NCBI GenBank assembly: GCA_959596495.1
Contig: CAUFXK010000034.1
Coordinates: 1 to 19,438, forward strand
Source of the DNA: an uncultured Collinsella sp.
GTDB taxonomy: Bacteria; Actinomycetota; Coriobacteriia; Coriobacteriales; Coriobacteriaceae
DNA: 19,438 nt
Direction of reading: 5' to 3'
The notes under the pieces were generated by a model, which was given only the letters and a program-made list of their open reading frames with translations, was not told the DNA's origin and did not search any database. Positions 1 through 5,564 of the stretch are shown here, in pieces. Within the stretch, counting starts at the first letter, position 1. Each line of letters begins with the position of its first letter. The position numbers and the translations under genes were made by a program.

Positions 1-924
1 CCCTACGCGCCCTACAGCATGCTCGAGCAGTGCCAGAAGAAGGAGATCTTCTACGAGCTGTGCGAGAAGCATGGCGTGCCCTATCCGCACACGTTTACCT
101 TTACCAAGACGATGCTCAATGCCCAGGGTGAGGCGCCTGCCGAAGTGCTCGACCAGATCGATTTTCCTTACCCGATGATTCTGAAGCCTTCTGACGGCAT
201 CATGTGGTGGCAGCACGAGTTCGAGGGCCAGAAGAAGGCCTATGAGATTGCCGACCGCGCCGAGCTGGAACAGGTCATTCGCGATTCGTATGCCAGCGGC
301 TACACCGACGACCTGATCTTGCAGGATCGCGTGCCCGGCAACGACGAGTACATGCGCGTGCTCACCAGTTATTCCGACCGCAACGGCAAGGTGCGCATGA
401 TGTGCCTGGGTCACGTGCTGCTCGAGGAGCATCAGCCCCACGGTGTCGGCAACCATGCCTGTATCATTACCGAGCCCAACGACGAGCTCATGGGCGGCGT
501 GCGCAAGTTGCTCGAGGACCTTCACTTTGTGGGCTATTCCAACTTTGACGTTAAGTACGACGAGCGCGACGGCTCGTTTAAGTTCTTCGATTTCAACACG
601 CGCCAGGGCCGCAGTAACTACTACGTCACTAACAGTGGCTTTAACGTTGCCAAGTATGTGGTGGACGAGTATGTGTTCAACCGTCCATTTGAGCCGGAGT
701 TTGTGACGGCTCAGGACGAGGCCCTGTGGATGGTCGTCCCCATGGGCGTCGTCGACAAGTACGTCAAGGATCCCGAGCTGCGCGCTAAGGTGCATCGCCT
801 GGACAAGGAAGGCAAGGGCGCCGACCCTTCGTTTATGAAGGGCGACTTTGTCTTTAACCGCTGGCTGCGCATGTGGCACACCAAGCTGCGCCACTTTAAG
901 CTGTTCAAGACGTATTACAAGTAG
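1..924 (+). CDS. ATP-grasp carboxylate-amine ligase (5' end missing), possible D-aspartate ligase
   Basis: The reading frame is open at base 1, so the N-terminus lies outside the window. 307 residues are visible before the TAG stop. The visible part reads like the ATP-grasp and C-terminal part of a carboxylate-amine ligase: a KEIFYELCEKHGVPYP lid-type segment, MILKPSDG as the ATP-binding lysine strand, a HGVGNHACI loop, and FKFFDFNTRQGRSNYY, which resembles the metal/ATP-binding strand with its Asp and Asn. Enzymes of this fold activate a carboxylate as acyl phosphate and join it to an amine. The next gene is an aspartate/glutamate racemase. This makes D-aspartate ligase, which adds D-Asp to a peptidoglycan stem peptide, a reasonable inference. 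A different amino-acid ligase is possible. The fold is fairly secure, the substrate is not. An inverted repeat (935-940 with 953-958) follows the stop codon but has no T-run. Confidence 0.7.
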   Translation, partial: PYAPYSMLEQCQKKEIFYELCEKHGVPYPHTFTFTKTMLNAQGEAPAEVLDQIDFPYPMILKPSDGIMWWQHEFEGQKKAYEIADRAELEQVIRDSYASGYTDDLILQDRVPGNDEYMRVLTSYSDRNGKVRMMCLGHVLLEEHQPHGVGNHACIITEPNDELMGGVRKLLEDLHFVGYSNFDVKYDERDGSFKFFDFNTRQGRSNYYVTNSGFNVAKYVVDEYVFNRPFEPEFVTAQDEALWMVVPMGVVDKYVKDPELRAKVHRLDKEGKGADPSFMKGDFVFNRWLRMWHTKLRHFKLFKTYYK

Positions 925-1008
925 ATGAGCGCGGCGCCCGTCCGGTTTGCATCGGGCGGGCGCGGGTATGATACGCGCAATTGCGCAAGCGTCACCAAGG
1001 AGGCGGCG

Positions 1009-1755
1009 ATGGAAAAGCTGGGAGTTATCGGCGGCATGGGCGCCGAGGCCACGTCGTATTACTACGACCAGGTGGTGCGTCATACGGCTGCTGCCTGCGA
1101 TCAGGAACATATCGACATGGTGGTGCTCTCCAAGTCGACCATGCCCGACCGCACGCTGGCCATTAAGACCGGCGAGCATGCCAAGCTGCTGGCGACCATG
1201 AAAGAGTGTGCCCAGGCACTCGAGTCGCTGGGCTGTGCGCACATTGCTATTCCCTGCAACACGTCACACTACTTCTACGACCAGATCCAGTCGTTTACGA
1301 AGGTGCCGATTATCCACATGCCGCGTGAGTCGGTGCGCTATGCTCTGGCCGGTGCGGTGATGGGGGAGTGCGAGTTCGACCCCAACCTGAGTATGCCGGC
1401 CGAGCCGGTGCACAAGATTGGCATCATGGGCACCGACGGAACCGTGGGCGCGGGCGTCTACGGCCGCGAATGTAAGGCTGCGGGTGTTGAGGTTGTCTAT
1501 CCCAGCGAGAAACGTCAGAACGATGTGATGTCGCTTATCTACGATGATGTGAAGGCCGGACGTGAGCCCGATATGGATAAGTTCGACCGCGTGATGTGGG
1601 AGTTCGCCCGTAGCGGCTGCGACCGCGTCATTCTGGCCTGCACCGAGCTCTCGGTGCTGCAAAAGTACCGAGAGATGCCCGAGATCACCCTCGACGCCAT
1701 GGATGTCCTGGTGCGCGAATCCATCATCCGCAGCGGCGCCCTCTACCGCCTCTAG
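1009..1755 (+). CDS. Aspartate/glutamate racemase family protein
   Basis: A 248-residue cofactor-independent racemase of the Asp/Glu/hydantoin racemase family. The N-terminus has the family GVIGGMGAEAT start. The two catalytic cysteines are visible in IPCNTSH (Cys83) and ILACTEL (Cys211), and IGIMGTDGTV lies between the two lobes. The two-cysteine mechanism interconverts L and D forms of aspartate or glutamate. The start is the ATG at 1009, preceded by AAGGAGG (997-1003) with 5-nt spacing. The frame stays open back to 925 but lacks a ribosome site and homology there. It lies 84 nt after an ATP-grasp ligase and may supply that enzyme with D-aspartate. The YgeA-like lineage also includes broad-specificity racemases, so the substrate is unproven. 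Confidence 0.88.
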   Translation: MEKLGVIGGMGAEATSYYYDQVVRHTAAACDQEHIDMVVLSKSTMPDRTLAIKTGEHAKLLATMKECAQALESLGCAHIAIPCNTSHYFYDQIQSFTKVPIIHMPRESVRYALAGAVMGECEFDPNLSMPAEPVHKIGIMGTDGTVGAGVYGRECKAAGVEVVYPSEKRQNDVMSLIYDDVKAGREPDMDKFDRVMWEFARSGCDRVILACTELSVLQKYREMPEITLDAMDVLVRESIIRSGALYRL

Positions 1756-1814
1756 CTTCCGACCCGCCAAAAAGGGACAGGTTAATTTTGGTAGGTTTTA
1801 TCTGGTGAAACAGT

Positions 1815-1852
1815 AAAGGCCTCGGCTCGTTTGGTGCGAGCCGAGGCCTTTT
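1815..1852. terminator. Bidirectional intrinsic terminator between racemase and ecfT
   Basis: A perfect 15-bp stem (1815-1829 with 1837-1851) and a 7-nt loop, with A-rich left and T-rich right edges. It can end the plus-strand racemase and the convergent minus-strand ECF operon. The preceding 1756-1814 holds no gene. Confidence 0.85.
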
Positions 1853-1880
1853 GCGTTGGGCGGTTGCTGTCGGTGGTGAA

Positions 1881-2627
1881 CTAGAACAGGAAGCCGATGG
1901 CGATGGGGGCGATGCTGACGATGAGCACGGCGATGTCCAGGCCCTTGATGGGGTAGCGCTTGTACGAGCTGGCGCGCGTACGCAGATAGAAGCCGCGCTG
2001 TTCTGCCGCCAAGGCTGTGGCATCGGTCTTGCCCACGCTCGAGATGAGCAGTGGCACACACAGTGGCAGCATGAGCTTAAGCTTCTTGATGGGGTTCTTG
2101 GTGTCGTACTCGACGCCGCGTGCGGTCTGCGCCTCCATGATGGCGTTCATCTCCTGACCAAACACCGGCACAAAGCGCAGCGCCGTGGTAAAGGTGAAGG
2201 CATAGCGATACGGTACGTGCAGCACCTCGACGCAGGCGTTGGCAAGGTCGTTGAGCTTGGTCACCATGAGCATGAGGATGAGTGGTAACGCCACACCCAG
2301 TAGGCGCAGACAGGCCTTCGATCCTGTGATGAGGCCCGTGTCGGTGATAAAGCCCCACACCACGTTGCCATCGCGCATAAAGGCCAGCTGGAGCACCAGC
2401 ATGATAAGCGCGAGCGGGATCAGCAACTTGAGCAGCGAGAACAGACGGTCGACGACGCCGGCATAGGCGCCCAGCGCAAGGGTGAGTGCCAAAAAGCCCA
2501 GCAGCGCCACGTAGGTGTCGGACAAGAAGATGCCGACGATGATGGCGGCGGCGAGGCCCAGTTTGACGACGGGGTTCAGGCGATGCAGTAGCGTATCGCC
2601 CGGCATGTAGTCGATGACGTTAACCAC
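1881..2627 (-). CDS. ecfT: ECF transporter transmembrane component EcfT (tryptophan uptake)
   Basis: Energy-coupling T component of an ECF importer. It is an integral membrane protein of 248 residues from a GTG start at 2627. This start follows AAGGAG (2638-2643), overlaps the ecfA stop by a few bases, and gives the usual family N-terminus (DYMPGDTLLHRLNPVVKL). An ATG at 2660 would overlap ecfA by 41 nt and is less likely. Several hydrophobic helices precede the cytoplasmic coupling helices. The first Ala-Arg-Gly motif that docks on the ATPase is present (residues 169-171). The second is altered to Gln-Arg-Gly (210-212). EcfT links ATP hydrolysis in EcfA to toppling of the substrate-binding S component. 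It is the last gene of trpP-ecfA-ecfT. Confidence 0.88.
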   Translation of the reverse strand: MVNVIDYMPGDTLLHRLNPVVKLGLAAAIIVGIFLSDTYVALLGFLALTLALGAYAGVVDRLFSLLKLLIPLALIMLVLQLAFMRDGNVVWGFITDTGLITGSKACLRLLGVALPLILMLMVTKLNDLANACVEVLHVPYRYAFTFTTALRFVPVFGQEMNAIMEAQTARGVEYDTKNPIKKLKLMLPLCVPLLISSVGKTDATALAAEQRGFYLRTRASSYKRYPIKGLDIAVLIVSIAPIAIGFLF

Positions 2628-4371
2628 GGTGGACCATCTCCTTGGTAATTCGAACGACATCGGTGACCTCGCTCACCTGCGCAAAAGCGGGCGAGACGGA
2701 AGATGCCAGACGGCGCGAGAGTTCAATAACCTGGGGAGGCTCCACGTAGGCACGCCGCATGAGATCGATGTTCGAGAATAGCTCGTGCGTGCGGCCGCGG
2801 TCGAGGATGCGACCGTCGGCCATCACCACGATGCGCTCGGCAAAATCCGAGACGACTTCCATATCGTGGCAGACCATGATAACGGCGCAACCACGCTCGG
2901 CCATGGTGCGCACCGTTTCCATGACGGTCATGCACTCGCGGTAATCAAGGCCGCTCGTGGGCTCGTCGAGCACGACGATCTTGGGCTCTACGACCACGAC
3001 AGAGGCGAGTGCCACCATCTGGCGCTGACCGCGCGAAAGCGAGAAAGGCGCCTCATCGGCAGGCAGGCCAAAGCGGTCGATGACGAGCTGGGCGCGACGC
3101 AGTGCCTCGGCACGGTCGATGCCGGCAAGCTCCAGGCCAAAAGCCACCTCGTCGAGTACGGTGTCCTTGCAGATCTGGCGGTCGGGGTTTTGGAAGAGGG
3201 TTGCGACTTCGCGGGCGATGCGGCTCGTGGGAACGGCTGCGGTATCCAGTCCCGTGACGCGCACGCTGCCCGAGGCGGGCTTAAGCAGGCCTGTGAGCAG
3301 CTTGGTGAGCGTGGTCTTGCCGGCACCGTTCTGGCCGACGATGCCCACGAGCTCGCCGGGATAGAGGGTCAGGTTGAGGTCGTGGACGGCGGCGCCGCCA
3401 TTGGGATAGGCAAACTCGACATGGTCGAAGGTGAGTACGGGTTCGGCGTCCTTGGCATGCGGACGCAGCGACGGTGCATGCGGGGAACCGGCGGGCGTCT
3501 GGGCTTCGATGGCCGCGTGTGCGGGGTCGACGATGCCCGAAATCAGGCGCTCGGCCTCATCGACATCCAAGCAAGGGGTACCGCTTACCAGGCCATCGGC
3601 CTCGAGGCTATTGAAGATGCGCGTGACGCGAGGGCAGTCGACGCCGATGGCACGGAGCTCGTCGGTATGCGCGAAGACCTCGTGTGGCTCGCCCTGCAGC
3701 GCGATTTCGCCATGGTTGAGCACGAGCACGCGGTTGCAGTACTCCGAAAGCAGGGCGACCTTTTGCTCAACGACGACGATGGTGATGCCGAGTGCACGGT
3801 TGGCCTCACGCAGGGTCTCGAAAACCAGCGTGGAGCTGGCGGGGTCGAGTGCCGCGGTGGGCTCGTCGAGAACCAAGACGCGCGGACGCATGGCGAGAAT
3901 GGCGGCGATGGCCACTTTTTGCTTCTGTCCGCCCGAGAGGGTGGCGATCTCGCGGTCGCGCAGGTCGCTGATGCCGACGGTCTCGAGCGTTTCGCTCACG
4001 CGCTGCTCGATCTGGTCGTGGGGAACGCCAAAGTTCTCGAGGCCAAAGAGCATCTCGTCCTCGACGACCGAAGCGACCATCTGCGTGTCGATATCCTGCA
4101 GCACACTGCCGACGATTTGCGACACGTCGGTGAGCGAGACCTCGCAGGTGTCGTGGCCGTCAACCATGACGGACCCAAAGAACGTGCCGGTGTAGTGGTG
4201 GGGCACGGCACCCGACAGGCAGGCGGTAAGCGTGGACTTGCCGGCACCCGAGGGCCCGATGATGCCGATGAAATCTCCCTTGTTCACGCTGAGCGAGATG
4301 TGGCTGAGCGCCTGCTCGGTCTGCGTGCCATAGGAGAACGAGACATCGTCGACGTTGATGATCGTTTCCAT
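2620..4371 (-). CDS. ecfA: ECF transporter fused double ATPase (EcfA1-EcfA2 in one chain)
   Basis: A 583-residue protein with two complete ABC ATPase domains in tandem. Domain 1 (about 1-240) has Walker A GPSGAGKST (39-47), signature LSGGQ (145-149) and Walker B VLVLDEP (165-171). Domain 2 (about 310-560) has Walker A GQNGAGKTT (346-354), signature LSRGQ (445-449), Walker B IVVLDEP (465-471) and the H-loop CHD (His502). A linker of about 70 residues joins them. The H-loop position of domain 1 reads VVEQ, with Gln (about 203) where His is usual. The start ATG follows AAAGG at 5-nt spacing. The chain powers the tryptophan S component encoded upstream. It is separated from trpP by a 213-nt hairpin-rich gap and overlaps ecfT downstream. 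Confidence 0.93.
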   Translation of the reverse strand: METIINVDDVSFSYGTQTEQALSHISLSVNKGDFIGIIGPSGAGKSTLTACLSGAVPHHYTGTFFGSVMVDGHDTCEVSLTDVSQIVGSVLQDIDTQMVASVVEDEMLFGLENFGVPHDQIEQRVSETLETVGISDLRDREIATLSGGQKQKVAIAAILAMRPRVLVLDEPTAALDPASSTLVFETLREANRALGITIVVVEQKVALLSEYCNRVLVLNHGEIALQGEPHEVFAHTDELRAIGVDCPRVTRIFNSLEADGLVSGTPCLDVDEAERLISGIVDPAHAAIEAQTPAGSPHAPSLRPHAKDAEPVLTFDHVEFAYPNGGAAVHDLNLTLYPGELVGIVGQNGAGKTTLTKLLTGLLKPASGSVRVTGLDTAAVPTSRIAREVATLFQNPDRQICKDTVLDEVAFGLELAGIDRAEALRRAQLVIDRFGLPADEAPFSLSRGQRQMVALASVVVVEPKIVVLDEPTSGLDYRECMTVMETVRTMAERGCAVIMVCHDMEVVSDFAERIVVMADGRILDRGRTHELFSNIDLMRRAYVEPPQVIELSRRLASSVSPAFAQVSEVTDVVRITKEMVHRG

Positions 4372-4392
4372 GGATACCTTTCATAGTCATTG

Positions 4393-4458
4393 GGGACAGT
4401 CTTAAATGACCAGTTGTTTAAGACCGTCCCAAAAAAGCTCGTTGTTTGGGACGGTCTT
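4393..4458. repeat. Three-arm inverted repeat giving two mutually exclusive hairpins
   Basis: Arm A (4393-4406, GGGACAGTCTTAAA) pairs with arm B (4417-4430), with one mismatch over 14 bp. Arm B, extended to 4420-4433, also pairs perfectly over 14 bp with arm C (4445-4458). Only one of the two hairpins can form at a time. It lies between trpP and ecfA in their transcript, just upstream of the ecfA ribosome site. It may be an intergenic repeat element or an mRNA processing or attenuation structure. A run of T follows arm B only on the minus strand (4431-4436). Confidence 0.7.
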
Positions 4459-4477
4459 TGGTGGTGAAGCACGGAGA

Positions 4478-4578
4478 CGGCTTTACGAGGGGCCCCAGGT
4501 TGGCGCGAAAGAGGAACGAAGCGTACTTGGGCACGCGAGCGACGAATGAACGCCAAGATGGGGTGGCTCGTAAAGCCG
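4478..4578. repeat. Long imperfect inverted repeat in the trpP-ecfA gap
   Basis: The left arm 4478-4505 and right arm 4551-4578 pair at 23 of 28 positions. The outer 12 bp (CGGCTTTACGAG) and the inner 6 bp (TTGGCG) are perfect. The 45-nt centre could fold further. Together with the adjacent three-arm repeat it fills almost the whole space between trpP and ecfA. No open reading frame with a ribosome site was seen here. A dispersed non-coding element or a structured intercistronic RNA are both possible. Confidence 0.65.
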
Positions 4579-4584
4579 AACGGG

Positions 4585-5157
4585 TTAGTTGAGCCTAAGG
4601 GCCTTCTGGATGGGCAAGTAGAGGGCGCCGACCAGAATGGCGTTAAAGACGGCGGTCATGGCGACGACGGGCAGCATAGCGGCGGCGAGCTCGCCGACCA
4701 CGCCGAGCATGGCCATCTTGATGACCATGAAGATGACGCCGGAGACAAAGGTGGTCAGGAAGGTTGCGACAATGGCGATCGCGGGCTTGACCTGACCGTT
4801 CTTGCCGGCGGCATTGACGATGCCGGCCATGAGCATGGCGGCGATGCCCTCGGCGGCAAAATCAACGAACGGCGAAGTGGTGGTGATCTGGATCACGGCA
4901 GCCGAGATGAGGCCAATGACGAGCGCCTGGCCGATGTTGGGGCGAACGACCAGGATGGTGAGGCAGAAGGCCGAGATGATGAACTCGGGGCTGATCATGC
5001 CGCCCGAGATGCCTGAGATGGCCTTGCCGACGGTGAAGTTGAGGATGAAGCCGGCGGCGAGCAGGATGGCAAGCAGGACGAGGGCGCGGACATCGAGTTT
5101 GCCACGGTCGGCGGTCTGGACGGTGCGGGGCTGGGTGGCGGTGGTGTTCTGAGACAT
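4585..5157 (-). CDS. trpP: ECF transporter S component, tryptophan-specific (TrpP-like)
   Basis: A 190-residue integral membrane protein: a polar N-terminus (1-24), then about six hydrophobic helices, with no signal peptide or ATPase. Its size and the segment ISGISGGMISPEF in the second helix region fit ECF substrate-binding S components of the predicted tryptophan type. The start is the ATG at 5157, preceded by AAAGGA (about 8 nt away). An earlier in-frame ATG at 5187 lacks a ribosome site. The specificity call rests mainly on the upstream leader peptide with three Trp codons and its terminator, plus the adjoining ecfA and ecfT. It would bind extracellular tryptophan and deliver it through the EcfAT module. 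Expression should rise when charged tRNA-Trp is scarce. Confidence 0.82.
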   Translation of the reverse strand: MSQNTTATQPRTVQTADRGKLDVRALVLLAILLAAGFILNFTVGKAISGISGGMISPEFIISAFCLTILVVRPNIGQALVIGLISAAVIQITTTSPFVDFAAEGIAAMLMAGIVNAAGKNGQVKPAIAIVATFLTTFVSGVIFMVIKMAMLGVVGELAAAMLPVVAMTAVFNAILVGALYLPIQKALRLN

Positions 5158-5234
5158 GGTGAAAATCCTTTCGGAATGGGAGTGCAAGAGAAAAGCGGAG
5201 GCGCGTGATGCGAATGCGATCGGGCTCGAGATAG

Positions 5235-5265
5235 AAAAAGGCCCCCGGTCGAAACCGGAGGCCTT
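5235..5265 (-). terminator. Tryptophan attenuator terminator upstream of trpP
   Basis: On the minus strand a 12-bp stem (5265-5254 with 5249-5238; one G-T wobble) is capped by a TTCG tetraloop and runs into five T (5239-5235). It lies 37 nt after the leader peptide stop codon and 78 nt before the trpP start. It is an intrinsic terminator that must be read through for trpP-ecfA-ecfT expression. A leader segment just before the leader stop (5314-5308, CGGTCGA) is complementary over 7 nt to the terminator loop and 3' arm (5252-5246). This provides a candidate antiterminator pairing. Confidence 0.9.
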
Positions 5266-5301
5266 CCAATCACCTAGAGCGCAAAAACAGGCGTGAGGGA
5301 C

Positions 5302-5370
5302 TCACCGTCGACCGATCGTATTCGCATCACGCCACCACCAGTTGTTGAGAGACTTCATCGCGTTCTTCAT
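5302..5370 (-). CDS. trp leader peptide (22 aa) with Trp-Trp-Trp
   Basis: A short ORF, ATG at 5370 to TGA at 5302. It begins MKNAMKSLNN, followed by three consecutive Trp codons (5340-5332, residues 11-13) and a short Arg/Asp/Asn-containing tail. AAAGGAG (5379-5385) lies 8 nt upstream, an ideal ribosome site. An extended -10 promoter is about 60 nt upstream, and an intrinsic terminator follows. This is the architecture of trp operon leader peptides: ribosome speed through the Trp codons reports tRNA-Trp charging. Here it controls a transporter operon and not a biosynthetic operon. It is too short for routine gene callers. Confidence 0.9.
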   Translation of the reverse strand: MKNAMKSLNNWWWRDANTIGRR

Positions 5371-5428
5371 GTCGGTGGCTCCTTTCGTGATGCCATGGTA
5401 CGGTCGCACCTAGTTGCTGTTGCGCTGC

Positions 5429-5434
5429 ACTATA
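5429..5434 (-). promoter_or_regulatory. Extended -10 promoter of the trpP operon
   Basis: On the minus strand TGCTATAGT has a good -10 hexamer (TATAGT) with the TGn extension. No recognisable -35 box stands at the usual distance. Transcription would start near 5421, about 50 nt before the leader peptide ATG. Confidence 0.6.
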
Positions 5435-5455
5435 GCACAGCAAAGTGTGTGCGGG

Positions 5456-5478
5456 GAAATCTTTTTTGAAAAGATTTC
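5456..5478. promoter_or_regulatory. 23-bp AT-rich palindrome upstream of the trpP promoter
   Basis: A perfect 10-bp dyad, GAAATCTTTT - TTG - AAAAGATTTC, begins about 22 bp upstream of the trpP -10 hexamer. That puts it at or just before the -35 position. This position suits an operator or an UP-like element. No matching regulator can be named from the sequence. Confidence 0.45.
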
Positions 5479-5511
5479 AGGCGGGTTTCCCGTCGGTCAA
5501 AAGGCGGGTTA

Positions 5512-5545
5512 AGCGGGCGAGCCTGCCATTGCTGCCTTGCCCGCT
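5512..5545 (-). terminator. Possible terminator of the C69 peptidase gene
   Basis: A 7-bp G+C stem (AGCGGGC 5545-5539 with GCCCGCT 5518-5512) lies just after the peptidase stop on the minus strand. The loop is about 20 nt, and a TTTT appears only some 10 nt later. It is weaker than the other terminators here. Confidence 0.35.
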
Positions 5546-5564
5546 CAGCTAGGACATGAGGGCC

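Larger units (their letters stand above)
5204..5393 (-). promoter_or_regulatory. trpP leader region: ribosome-mediated attenuator
   Basis: The region contains the leader ORF (5370-5302), a 7-bp pairing of the segment after the Trp codons with the stretch after the leader stop (5333-5327 with 5296-5290), the terminator, and a repeated pairing element. Segment 5331-5312, directly after the Trp codons, matches the complement of 5223-5204 at 19 of 20 positions. Its first 8 nt (CGTGATGC) are also complementary to 5393-5386, immediately before the leader ribosome site. One leader segment can therefore pair upstream, locally or downstream of the terminator. Expected logic: ribosomes stalled on Trp codons leave 5314-5308 free to disturb the terminator, while fast translation to the stop codon covers it. 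Confidence 0.78.

Noticed and set aside
2785..4386. 533-codon open frame on the plus strand opposite ecfA
   Set aside because: It is antisense to a clear two-domain ABC ATPase, has no recognisable motif and is a composition artefact of G+C-rich coding DNA.
4393..4578. CRISPR array
   Set aside because: The repeats are inverted arms of hairpins, not direct repeats with regular spacers.
5379..5399. Nine-codon frame overlapping the trp leader start (ATG near 5397, minus strand)
   Set aside because: No ribosome site of its own. It contains the ribosome site of the Trp leader peptide, which explains the sequence better.
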